Positions 8,262-15,696 of a stretch of 52,729 bases of DNA are shown here, in pieces (the first letter of the stretch is position 1; every line of letters starts with the position of its first letter). A program made the position numbers and the translations under genes. The DNA is from Clostridiaceae bacterium UBA6085 (GTDB taxonomy: Bacteria > Bacillota > Clostridia > Clostridiales > Clostridiaceae). The notes under the pieces were generated by a model. That model saw nothing but the letters and a program-made list of their open reading frames with translations, did not search any database and had not been told where the DNA came from. The stretch spans positions 35,528 through 88,256 of the forward strand of contig DIXH01000021.1 of assembly GCA_002428605.1 (NCBI GenBank), read 5' to 3'.

Positions 8262-9443
8262 TCACAGGTAGCCCTTGAAATCCCACGAATCGTCGTAATC
8301 CCTGCATAGCAGTCCGTAGACCTTAGATGCCTTTGAATCGAGTGCATGGTATTCGTCGGTTTCTTTTCCGAAGTTATGGATGAGCCTTATTTCAGTGTCC
8401 TTCCTTATGGAAGCAAGGAACTCGTTTCCCTTGGGAGTCGATTCCAGGATCTTGACTGCGCCCGGAGTACCCCTCCTTAGGCTGTCAAGGTCGCATCTGT
8501 CGAAGGACAGAAGGAACTGCATCAGTATCCTTGATATCCTTGTATGGGTGTATCGCCTTGTCTTTACAGCCTCTATGAAACCAATCACTCCAACCGACCC
8601 AATAAGGTGTGAATGTGCTGCCATTCGTTCGCCAAGTCCGCCGGCAGCATCGGGAAGGCTGGACAGGCGGTCTCCATCTACAGTCAGCCTGTATAGAAGA
8701 AGATCTCTGCAGCTTTCAAGGGTCACCATCGAATACCCTGATGAGACAAGACTCGCAAGCTCGTCGCCCGAATCGGCCGGGAGCAGCCCTTCTGCAGTAC
8801 CGCCTTCAAGGAGCAGCTTCCTTATCCCTGTAGCCGACGGAAGTGACTTCTCAAGGTCTTCCTCATGGTAGCCGGCTCCCTGTCTCCTGATTGTAAACGG
8901 TTGGATCGGTGAGCCTGTCTTACGAAGTGCCTTCAGATACTCAACTCCAAGAATATTGTTGGGGCTTGAAAGAACACCTTGAGGAATATCAGGAAGCAGC
9001 GCTTCGAGAGCCTTTGACCGGGCTCCGGGAAATGACAGTCCAAGGTCGAGGTGTTTCCTCAGGAGCAGCCTGTAATCACCAGGTTCCTCCGAGACGATTT
9101 CTGCGATCCTTGAAAGGGTATCCAGATCTCCTGCTTCTGAGCCGAAGGAAAGCATGCTTATGCCATGAAGGCGGTTAAGTATGTCAACAGAACCCCTTGC
9201 GAAAAATTCAGCAGAGGATAGGGCGTATACCGAAGGCAGCTCAAGCACCAGGTCTACTCCGCCAAGGACCGCCATATGGGCTCTCCTGTATTTGTCAAAA
9301 AGTGCCGGCGCACCGCGCTGCACGAAGTTTCCAGACATCAGTGCGATGACGTGGGTCGCACCGCTTTTCCTTGTCTTTTCTACCTGATAAGCATGACCCT
9401 TGTGGAAAGGATTGTATTCTGCGATTATGGCGCAAGGTCTCAT
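8262..9443 (-). CDS. tmcAL: tRNA(Met) cytidine acetate ligase
   Basis: TmcAL (YlbM) activates acetate with ATP and acetylates the wobble C34 of elongator tRNA-Met. The 393 residues start MRPCAIIAEYNPFHKGH, a nucleotidyltransferase HxGH motif, followed by ALMSGNFVQRGAPALFDK and DLVLELPSVYALSSAEFFA. GGAGGTT stands 5 bases before the ATG. It is divergent from pta-ackA, whose products interconvert acetyl-CoA and acetate. The shared substrate makes this neighbourhood suggestive, though a link is only inference. Confidence 0.93.
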   Translation of the reverse strand: MRPCAIIAEYNPFHKGHAYQVEKTRKSGATHVIALMSGNFVQRGAPALFDKYRRAHMAVLGGVDLVLELPSVYALSSAEFFARGSVDILNRLHGISMLSFGSEAGDLDTLSRIAEIVSEEPGDYRLLLRKHLDLGLSFPGARSKALEALLPDIPQGVLSSPNNILGVEYLKALRKTGSPIQPFTIRRQGAGYHEEDLEKSLPSATGIRKLLLEGGTAEGLLPADSGDELASLVSSGYSMVTLESCRDLLLYRLTVDGDRLSSLPDAAGGLGERMAAHSHLIGSVGVIGFIEAVKTRRYTHTRISRILMQFLLSFDRCDLDSLRRGTPGAVKILESTPKGNEFLASIRKDTEIRLIHNFGKETDEYHALDSKASKVYGLLCRDYDDSWDFKGYL

Positions 9444-9552
9444 GATGTAACCTCCAATCTATTATAAAGTATATTTTACTGCATTTACCTTGAAATGCAC
9501 ACATTGAAAGTTGTATCATATTAGAAGGTAAATACGAAAGGAGCTAATTTTT
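9444..9552. promoter_or_regulatory. Divergent promoter region tmcAL/pta with an inverted repeat
   Basis: The 109-base gap serves two divergent genes. On the plus strand TTGAAA (9490-9495) and TATCAT (9514-9519), 18 bases apart, are a likely pta promoter. On the minus strand a perfect TATAAT lies at about 9461-9466 without a good -35. The inverted repeat TGCATTT-N6-AAATGCA (9480-9499) overlaps the -35 region of both and is a candidate operator. Confidence 0.5.
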
Positions 9553-10554
9553 ATGGATTTTATGGCAAGCATGAAAGAAATGGCTAAGGGCGACATACAG
9601 AGAATAGTCCTGCCAGAAGGCGAAGAGGAAAGAAATCTGACCGCTGCCGCTACGATCAATGCAGAAAAGATTGCAGAGGTAATACTCATAGGCAGCGAAG
9701 AGGTCATCAGGGAAAAGGCACAGAAGCTGGGACTTAACATAGAAGGGATCGAGATAGAAGACCCTGCTAAGTCAGAAAAGACTGCAGAATATGCAAAAGA
9801 GTTCTATGAGCTCAGGAAATCCAAGGGAGTGACAGAAGAGGTTGCTGCGAAGACTATGCTTGACCCGATGTATTTCGGTACAATGATGGTCAAGAAGGAC
9901 GATGCTCAGGGAATGGTATCAGGCGCCATACATACTACTGGCGACCTTCTGAGGCCGGGACTTCAGATAGTGAAGACAGCCCCCGGAATAAGCGTAGTTT
10001 CATCCTTCTTCGTAATGCTTCTTGAAGATGAGAGCTACGGCAAGGAAGGCATGATGCTGTTTGCTGACTGCGCAGTCAATCCCAATCCAAATGAGGATGA
10101 GCTAGCTGCAATTGCGATCTCAACTGCAGATACAGCTAAGAAGCTTTGTGGAATGGATCCGAAGGTTGCGATGCTTTCATTCTCTACAATGGGAAGCGCA
10201 AAGCACGAGCTTGTAACAAAGGTCCAGAATGCGGTAAAGAAGGCAAACGAGCTTAGACCTGACCTTGCGATCGAAGGCGAGCTTCAGGCTGACGCTGCCC
10301 TTGTTGCAAAGGTCGGAAAGCAGAAGGCTCCAAACTCGAAGGTTGCCGGAGAGGCCAATGTCCTCGTATTCCCTGACCTTCAGGCCGGGAACATAGGGTA
10401 CAAGCTTGTCCAGAGACTTGCGGGCGCAGAGGCCATAGGACCGATATGCCAGGGCTTTGCAAAGCCGATAAATGACCTTTCAAGAGGCTGCAGCGCCGAG
10501 GACATAGTAAATGTCGTGGCAATTACAGCTGTTCAGGCACAGGCACAGAAATAG
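9553..10554 (+). CDS. pta: Phosphate acetyltransferase
   Basis: Pta converts acetyl-CoA and phosphate to acetyl phosphate. The 333 residues correspond to the short class without the N-terminal DRTGG/P-loop region. Recognisable segments are RIVLPEGEEERNL at the N-terminus, GMVSGAIHTTGDLLRPGLQI, LLFADCAVNPNPNEDELA-like sequence (here MMLFADCAVNPNPNEDE), MLSFSTMGSAKHE, and VFPDLQAGNIGYKLVQRL. AAAGGAG lies 10 bases before the ATG. It is 46 bases upstream of ackA, giving the substrate-level phosphorylation pair of acetate fermentation. Confidence 0.96.
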   Translation: MDFMASMKEMAKGDIQRIVLPEGEEERNLTAAATINAEKIAEVILIGSEEVIREKAQKLGLNIEGIEIEDPAKSEKTAEYAKEFYELRKSKGVTEEVAAKTMLDPMYFGTMMVKKDDAQGMVSGAIHTTGDLLRPGLQIVKTAPGISVVSSFFVMLLEDESYGKEGMMLFADCAVNPNPNEDELAAIAISTADTAKKLCGMDPKVAMLSFSTMGSAKHELVTKVQNAVKKANELRPDLAIEGELQADAALVAKVGKQKAPNSKVAGEANVLVFPDLQAGNIGYKLVQRLAGAEAIGPICQGFAKPINDLSRGCSAEDIVNVVAITAVQAQAQK

Positions 10555-10600
10555 CTTTCAATTAAATAAATATATATAGCTAAAAGGCAGGAGGAAACTA

Positions 10601-11794
10601 ATGAAAGTACTTGTAATCAATTGCGGAAGCTCATCCCTCAAGTATCAGCTGATCGACATGGACAATGAGAATGCCCTTGCGAACGGACTTGTAGAAAGAA
10701 TCGGGATTGAAGGCTCAAAGCTCACACAGAAGGTGGATGGAAGGGACAAATATGTATTGTCTGTTCCGATGAAGGACCACAAGGATGCGATCAAGCATGT
10801 CCTTGATACCCTTACAGACGGCACTAACGGTGTCATCGCGTCAATGGACGAAATAGGAGCGGTTGGACACAGAGTTGTTCATGGCGGAGAGAAATATGCT
10901 GATTCCGTTGTCATCGATGATGAGGTCATGAAGGACCTTGTTGACTTCTCAGCGCTCGCACCGCTGCACAACCCGCCTAACATAATAGGAATCAGGTCCT
11001 GCCAGGCGCTTATGCCTGACACGAAGATGGTTGCCGTATTCGATACAGCATTCCATCAGACAATGCCGGAAAAGGCTTTCCTTTATGGACTTCCTTACGA
11101 GATGTATAAGGAGAACCATATAAGGAAGTACGGCTTCCACGGAACAAGCCACAAATATGTCTCATACAGGACTGCTGAGATACTGGGCAGGGATGTCAAG
11201 GAACTCAAGATAGTCACATGCCATCTTGGAAACGGCGCATCAGTTGCTGCTGTGCATAACGGCAAGTCAGTCGACACTTCAATGGGTTTCACTCCACTTG
11301 AAGGGCTCCTCATGGGAACAAGATGCGGAGACATAGACCCGGCGATAATCCCTTACCTCATGAAGGAGTACAACTACTCCTATGATGAAGTTCTCGACAT
11401 CATGAACAAGAAGTCAGGTGTACTTGGACTCTCAGGCGTATCATCAGACTTCAGGGACATTGAAGTTGCAGCTGACGGCGGCAACAACAGGGCAAACCTT
11501 GCTCTTGATGTGTTCTTCTACAGGGTTAAGAAGTACATTGGCTATTTCGTTGCAGCGATGAACGGAATAGATGCGCTCGTCTTCACAGCAGGTCTTGGAG
11601 AGAACGCTCCAGAAGCCAGGGAGGCAATAGCATCTGACCTTGAGTACCTCGGGATCTACCTTGACAAGGCAAAGAACAAGGTAAGAGGCAAGGAAGCTGT
11701 TGTATCCACCGACGACTCCAAGGTAAAGGTACTTGTAGTTCCTACTAACGAGGAGCTCATGATAGCAAGAGACACCTTGGCATTGGTAAAATAG
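10601..11794 (+). CDS. ackA: Acetate kinase
   Basis: AckA transfers phosphate from acetyl phosphate to ADP, yielding ATP and acetate. The 397 residues carry VLVINCGSSSLKYQL (adenosine/phosphate region), GHRVVHGGE with the substrate-binding Arg, VFDTAFHQTMP with the catalytic Asp, RKYGFHGTSHKYVS, and HLGNGASV followed by MGFTPLEGLLMGTRCGDID. FTAGLGENAPEAR lies near the C-terminus. AGGAGG precedes the start. The pta-ackA unit ends in a clear terminator. Confidence 0.97.
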   Translation: MKVLVINCGSSSLKYQLIDMDNENALANGLVERIGIEGSKLTQKVDGRDKYVLSVPMKDHKDAIKHVLDTLTDGTNGVIASMDEIGAVGHRVVHGGEKYADSVVIDDEVMKDLVDFSALAPLHNPPNIIGIRSCQALMPDTKMVAVFDTAFHQTMPEKAFLYGLPYEMYKENHIRKYGFHGTSHKYVSYRTAEILGRDVKELKIVTCHLGNGASVAAVHNGKSVDTSMGFTPLEGLLMGTRCGDIDPAIIPYLMKEYNYSYDEVLDIMNKKSGVLGLSGVSSDFRDIEVAADGGNNRANLALDVFFYRVKKYIGYFVAAMNGIDALVFTAGLGENAPEAREAIASDLEYLGIYLDKAKNKVRGKEAVVSTDDSKVKVLVVPTNEELMIARDTLALVK

Positions 11795-11804
11795 TAAAAT
11801 AATG

Positions 11805-11837
11805 CAGCCGGACCAGTTTTGGTCCGGCTGTTCTCAT
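11805..11837 (+). terminator. Terminator of pta-ackA
   Basis: A perfect 10-bp GC-rich stem (11805-11814 with 11821-11830) with a 6-base loop is followed by a T-rich tail. It sits 10 bases after the ackA stop and before the convergent lipoprotein gene. Confidence 0.85.
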
Positions 11838-11854
11838 TTTATTCAGGGTTCCTT

Positions 11855-13120
11855 TTAATCTCCGTAAATAGTGACCTTCTCGTCCTTCATGACCGACCTC
11901 AGCCATTCAAGAGACTCCTTCACAGATTTCTCGTCTGCTTCATACCTTTCTGCGGTTACCTTGTAGTCGCTCCCTATAGGCAATATCTTGTAGTCTGCAT
12001 CCGCCTCGACTCCCGTAAGGCTTATCCAGGTTGGGATGTACTCAGCCGTCATGATTTCTACATCACCATTCTCATCCTTCTCGAAAGTTACTCTGGCAAC
12101 CATCCCAGTTTCGGTTCCCTTTATCTCAAGGATCTCGAACCTCTGGTTGGAAAGGAAGTTACCCATGGAGTAGGCGACAAGGCCTTCATGCTCTCCGTCA
12201 GATGACTTGAGAAATTCCATTGACTGGACAAGGTGAGGGTGTGATCCGAGTATCAGGTCGACACCTTCATCAATCAGCTTCTGGGCAAGCTTCTTCTGGT
12301 AGCTGTTGGGTTCCTTCTGGTACTCGGTACCCCAGTGAAGAATGATAGTGATGAATTCACAGCCTTCCTGCTTCATCCTTTCAATCTGGACCTTGATCTT
12401 TTCGAAGGAGGAATCCACGCTGGTAGTATCTATTATGTTCAGCTGGCTTCCCATGCCTTCAGTCGGTATGTTGTTTATGTATGGACCGCTGCTGTTGAAA
12501 TATCCGCAGGTGTATGCTGCTAATCCTATCTTGATGTCCTTTACGGTCTGGACGATATACCTGGCGTCATTCTTGTTTCTGTATGTCCCGACAGGAGTAA
12601 AGCCTCTGTCCTCGAGCTCATCCAATGTAGCAAGGACACCTGCCTTGCCGGTATCCATGGTGTGGTTGTTGATCGTCGAGATAACATCAAAGCCAGCTGA
12701 CTTGATGGCATCCAGAAGCTCGGGAGGTGAATTGAACCTGGGGTAGGTGGACGGCTTCTTGCTTGAGAGTATAGTCGTTTCAAGGTTTGCTACCGACAGG
12801 TCCGAATCCCTCAATATGTCCTTTATGAAAATGAAGTTATCATTGAAGTCGTAAGTCCCTTCTCCAGTCTTCTGGGCGACAAGCTGAGGATAATGGACCA
12901 TTATGTCGCCGACAGCAGTGAGGACCACTGCATTGTCAGGCTCAGGAGCTTCTGATGGGACTATAGGGGATGAAGGAACAGTGGGAGAGGAGGTAAAAGC
13001 GGCTGAGGTTGGTTTGGAGGATCCTTCTGCAGGGTCAAGGAATCCGCAGGAGGAAAGAAAAAGCATCGGGAGCAGTGCCCAGGGGATCGCTTTATTTACG
13101 CATCTGGCTATTTCACTCAC
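11855..13120 (-). CDS. CapA family lipoprotein (poly-gamma-glutamate synthesis type phosphoesterase fold)
   Basis: The 421-residue protein begins with a lipoprotein signal: a short positive N-region, a hydrophobic stretch and the lipobox LFLSSC with the lipidated C25. A Pro/Ser/Thr-rich linker (about 30-60) follows. The rest is a CapA domain of the metallophosphoesterase fold, with VGDIMVH, NLETTI, TINNHTMDTGK, ILHWGTEYQ and GSHPHLVQ. It should sit on the outer face of the membrane; CapA relatives act in polyglutamate capsule handling, but most such solitary genes are uncharacterised. No capB/capC neighbours are present. The start is GTG with a weak ribosome-binding site. It is an isolated minus-strand gene inside a housekeeping block. 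Confidence 0.88.
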   Translation of the reverse strand: MSEIARCVNKAIPWALLPMLFLSSCGFLDPAEGSSKPTSAAFTSSPTVPSSPIVPSEAPEPDNAVVLTAVGDIMVHYPQLVAQKTGEGTYDFNDNFIFIKDILRDSDLSVANLETTILSSKKPSTYPRFNSPPELLDAIKSAGFDVISTINNHTMDTGKAGVLATLDELEDRGFTPVGTYRNKNDARYIVQTVKDIKIGLAAYTCGYFNSSGPYINNIPTEGMGSQLNIIDTTSVDSSFEKIKVQIERMKQEGCEFITIILHWGTEYQKEPNSYQKKLAQKLIDEGVDLILGSHPHLVQSMEFLKSSDGEHEGLVAYSMGNFLSNQRFEILEIKGTETGMVARVTFEKDENGDVEIMTAEYIPTWISLTGVEADADYKILPIGSDYKVTAERYEADEKSVKESLEWLRSVMKDEKVTIYGD

Positions 13121-13426
13121 CGTCCTAACATTTAATCCTTTTCATTATATCTTCATTTCAGCCATAAAAAAGTACAAAAAGGTAAAAAATGGAGCTTCCC
13201 CTTCACAAATCCAGCATTTGGTATATAATCGAGGTACGGAGAGAATAAGGAACACGAAATAAAGCATTCGTGAAAAGGCGGAACAAGCCGGTAAGTTTGA
13301 AAATGCTTGACTTTTTAACTCCGAATAAATATAATAATACGTGTTTGCTCACAAGGGCAAAACTTTATCCTTTTGGCACCATCCTACTCACACAGGATGC
13401 CAGGGGATGACGATCTAGGAGTAGAT
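13121..13426 (+). promoter_or_regulatory. Long leader with two predicted promoters upstream of yceD-rpmF
   Basis: This 306-base gap holds no convincing gene. Two promoters face yceD: TTCACA (13202-13207), 16 bases, TATAAT (13224-13229); and TTGACT (13307-13312), 17 bases, TATAAT (13330-13335), the best consensus match in the window. The upstream transcript would contain a small CACGAA/TTCGTG hairpin near 13253-13272. Downstream of the second promoter, ATCCT (13381-13385) can pair with AGGAT (13394-13398), extended by TGGC/GCCA. No T-run follows, so it is not a terminator. Confidence 0.6.
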
Positions 13427-13924
13427 ATGCTTATATCGCTGCATGATATCAACAAGAACGGAACAACAAGGATAGTGGAATTTGCCGTATCGGCAAGCCA
13501 GCTTGTTTTCAACAATGAGGAAATCAGGACACTTGAACCTATAAAGGTCTCAGGCACGGTCGATGTGGCCGAAGGGGTTGCGGCTGTTAAGCTGACCGCA
13601 GCTACCAGACTGGCAGAGACATGTTCAAGATGTTTGGAAGAATTTGAACGGGATCTGGTAGTCGAAATCGACGAAGCGATCGCAGAAGGCGGAGAAGACG
13701 AAGAGGGAATTGTGCCTGTCCAGGAAGGCGGATTTATTGACCTCAGGGATGTTGTTCTCAACAGCATCTATATCTCGATGCCCATAAAAGTCCTATGCAA
13801 GGAGGACTGCAAAGGCCTTTGCCAGAGCTGCGGAACCAACCTCAACATACAGGAGTGCGATTGCGCATCCGTAGATGAGGATCCGAGGCTATCGGCTCTC
13901 AAGGACATTTTCAAGGAGGTGTAA
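13427..13924 (+). CDS. yceD: YceD/DUF177 family protein
   Basis: This is a 165-residue DUF177 protein; relatives are encoded next to rpmF in most bacteria and the plant homologue is needed for 23S rRNA accumulation. The sequence shows CSRCLEEF mid-protein and a C-terminal cysteine cluster CKEDCKGLCQSCG followed by CDC, typical of the Bacillota form and probably metal-binding. The start at 13427 is chosen because AGGAG lies 6 bases upstream; a TTG 54 bases earlier lacks such a site. It precedes rpmF by two bases, pointing to a shared role in 50S assembly. Confidence 0.92.
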   Translation: MLISLHDINKNGTTRIVEFAVSASQLVFNNEEIRTLEPIKVSGTVDVAEGVAAVKLTAATRLAETCSRCLEEFERDLVVEIDEAIAEGGEDEEGIVPVQEGGFIDLRDVVLNSIYISMPIKVLCKEDCKGLCQSCGTNLNIQECDCASVDEDPRLSALKDIFKEV

Positions 13925-13926
13925 CA

Positions 13927-14112
13927 ATGGGAAATCCAGCTAGAAAGTTTTCTAAAGGCAGAAGAGACAGAAGAAGGGCTCAGACCTTCACACTCGCGGC
14001 TCCAGGACTCGTAGAGTGCCCGCAGTGCCATGAGAAGAAGCTCCCCCACAGAGTCTGCAAGTCATGCGGATACTACGACGGTAAGGAAGTAGTAGCTGTA
14101 GAGGCTGAATAG
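13927..14112 (+). CDS. rpmF: 50S ribosomal protein L32
   Basis: L32 is a 61-residue large-subunit protein. The basic N-terminus MGNPARKFSKGRRDRRRAQ is followed by a zinc site of the four-cysteine type (CPQC near residue 32 and CKSCGYY near 44). AAGGAGGTG ends five bases before the ATG. It forms a two-gene unit with yceD, ended by a hairpin. Confidence 0.97.
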   Translation: MGNPARKFSKGRRDRRRAQTFTLAAPGLVECPQCHEKKLPHRVCKSCGYYDGKEVVAVEAE

Positions 14113-14141
14113 ACATTTTGTGATGTTTTCGAATGTCAATA

Positions 14142-14187
14142 AGCTAGTCAGGGAATCGTTTGACCGATCCCCATGGCTGGCTTTTTT
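14142..14187 (+). terminator. Terminator after rpmF
   Basis: An imperfect stem pairs about 14142-14158 with 14165-14181, with GC-rich lower and upper parts, followed by six Ts. It separates rpmF from the plsX promoter. Confidence 0.75.
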
Positions 14188-14229
14188 GTCTTTTCGGACA
14201 AATGAAATGTATGTCTGATTATTGCCATA

Positions 14230-14238
14230 TGGTATAAT
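14230..14238 (+). promoter_or_regulatory. Predicted extended -10 promoter of plsX
   Basis: TGGTATAAT (14230-14238) is an extended -10 with a perfect hexamer. The -35 region is poor. No FapR-type operator or fapR gene is seen upstream, unlike B. subtilis where fapR directly precedes plsX. Confidence 0.6.
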
Positions 14239-14273
14239 TGCGACAGTAAGAATATTTTGATGGGAGGTGCCGT

Positions 14274-15269
14274 ATGAGGATAGCGGTAGACGGCATGGGA
14301 GGAGACCATGCTCCACAGGAAGTGGTAGCAGGGACGATCCAGGCAGTCAATGAATATGGTGTGAATGTTGTAATAACAGGCCCTAAGGAGAAGATAGAGG
14401 AAGAGCTTGCAAAGTATCAGTACGACAAGACAAAGGTCGAGATAGTCGATGCAAGGGAAGTCATCAGCCTCGATGAGGCACCTGTGCTCGCCATGAGAAG
14501 GAAAAAGGATTCATCTTTAAGGAGAGCCTTCGACCTGGTCAAGGAAGGGAAAGCAGATGCAGTGGTCTCGGCTGGGTCAACAGGAGCCCTGCTTTCAGGA
14601 GGTCTTCTTATCATAGGCAGGATAAAGGGGATAGACAGGGCTGCACTTGCCGCACTCATACCAGGAAAGAACGGAAGGTTCATGGTTATCGACCTTGGTG
14701 CCAATGCCGATGTCAAGCCATACAACCTGGTTGAGTTTGCAAGGATGGGAAGAGTTTATTTTGAAAGTGTACTTGGCTTCGTCAAACCGAAGGTTGGACT
14801 GATCAACATCGGCGCAGAGGAAGAGAAGGGGAATGAACTGACTAAGGAAGCGTATCAGCTGCTGAAGGCTGACACTACCATCAATTTCGTAGGGAACGTG
14901 GAGCCAAGGGAAGTGACGGATGGAGATGTGCAGATACTGGTCTGCGACGGGTTTACCGGAAACACGATCCTCAAGATGTATGAAGGCGTAGTGAAGAACC
15001 TCATGTCCATGATTAAGGAAGCCATGTTGTCGACGACAAGGGGAAAGGTAGGCGGACTCCTGGTCAAGCCTGCCCTGAAGGAATTCATGGCTAAGCACGA
15101 CTACAAGGAAGAAGGCGGAGCTGCCCTACTTGGTGTGGACGGACTTGTCATAAAGGCCCATGGAAGCTCGGACGCAAGGGCATACAAAAATGCGCTTAGA
15201 CAGGCGAAAAAGCTATATGACAGAGGATTCCTCAAAATTTACAAGGAAAACATGGCAAAAGAACAGTAG
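14274..15269 (+). CDS. plsX: Phosphate acyltransferase PlsX
   Basis: PlsX makes acyl phosphate from acyl-ACP, the donor used by PlsY to start phospholipid synthesis; it also runs in reverse to load FakA-derived acyl phosphate onto ACP. The 331 residues start MRIAVDGMGGDHAPQ, and contain SAGSTGALL, IDLGANADVKP and VCDGFTGN. GGGAGGT precedes the ATG. It is followed directly by acpP; fabD and fabG, which lie between them in B. subtilis, are absent here. Confidence 0.96.
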   Translation: MRIAVDGMGGDHAPQEVVAGTIQAVNEYGVNVVITGPKEKIEEELAKYQYDKTKVEIVDAREVISLDEAPVLAMRRKKDSSLRRAFDLVKEGKADAVVSAGSTGALLSGGLLIIGRIKGIDRAALAALIPGKNGRFMVIDLGANADVKPYNLVEFARMGRVYFESVLGFVKPKVGLINIGAEEEKGNELTKEAYQLLKADTTINFVGNVEPREVTDGDVQILVCDGFTGNTILKMYEGVVKNLMSMIKEAMLSTTRGKVGGLLVKPALKEFMAKHDYKEEGGAALLGVDGLVIKAHGSSDARAYKNALRQAKKLYDRGFLKIYKENMAKEQ

Positions 15270-15327
15270 GATTATGTTGCATTAAATGTGGGATTCCACT
15301 ATTATACAATCTATGGAGGTGATTTTA

Positions 15328-15558
15328 ATGTTTGAAAAAGTAAGGGCAATAATCGCAGACAAGCTCAGTCTGAACGAAGACGAGATCACAATGGACTCGA
15401 CCTTCGAGGATCTTGGTGCTGACTCACTCGACATAGTCGAGCTGGTAATGGCGCTTGAAGAGGAGTTTGACGTAGAGATAGCCGACGAGCAGGCGGAGAA
15501 CGCCAAGAAGGTCGGAGATGTAGTCAATTATCTTAAGACGCTCACCGGAGAAGATTAG
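15328..15558 (+). CDS. acpP: Acyl carrier protein
   Basis: ACP carries growing acyl chains on a 4'-phosphopantetheine arm. The 76-residue acidic protein has the attachment motif LGADSLDIVELVM, with Ser33 as the modified residue. The start at 15328 is set by TGGAGGTGATTTTA directly upstream; an in-frame ATG 42 bases earlier would add residues not found in the family. It is co-oriented 58 bases after plsX. Confidence 0.96.
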   Translation: MFEKVRAIIADKLSLNEDEITMDSTFEDLGADSLDIVELVMALEEEFDVEIADEQAENAKKVGDVVNYLKTLTGED

Positions 15559-15566
15559 ATGATTTG

Positions 15567-15607
15567 AAATCCCGTATCCAGCATGCTGTATACGGGATTT
15601 TGTTTTT
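15567..15607 (+). terminator. Terminator after acpP
   Basis: An 11-bp perfect stem (15567-15577 with 15590-15600) has a loop containing the palindrome CAGCATGCTG, and a T-rich tail follows to 15607. It closes the plsX-acpP unit. Confidence 0.9.
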
Positions 15608-15611
15608 TCTG

Positions 15612-15678
15612 TATAATGTAGAGGACCATAAGTTTATTCCTGAGGTTGCTGATGCAAGGCAGCTTGAGGAATAAACTT
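15612..15678 (+). promoter_or_regulatory. rnc promoter -10 and long leader hairpin
   Basis: TATAAT (15612-15617) is a likely -10, with a weak -35. The predicted transcript starts near 15624 and almost at once enters a hairpin: a perfect 12-bp outer stem (15630-15641 with 15667-15678), continued inward by about 8 further pairs including G-U pairs. The rnc Shine-Dalgarno begins only about five bases past the stem. No T-run follows, so this is not a terminator. It resembles the double-stranded leader targets through which RNase III limits its own mRNA in some bacteria. Confidence 0.65.
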
Positions 15679-15696
15679 CATAAAGGAGATGGATTT

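Noticed and set aside
8380..8871. 163-codon plus-strand frame opposite tmcAL
   Set aside because: Antisense shadow of tmcAL, low-complexity Ser/Arg composition, no ribosome-binding site.
14595..15098. 167-codon minus-strand frame inside plsX
   Set aside because: Shadow of plsX; no recognisable protein features.
15646..15696. Upstream ATG for rnc adding 17 residues
   Set aside because: Falls in the leader hairpin, before the Shine-Dalgarno at about 15684.
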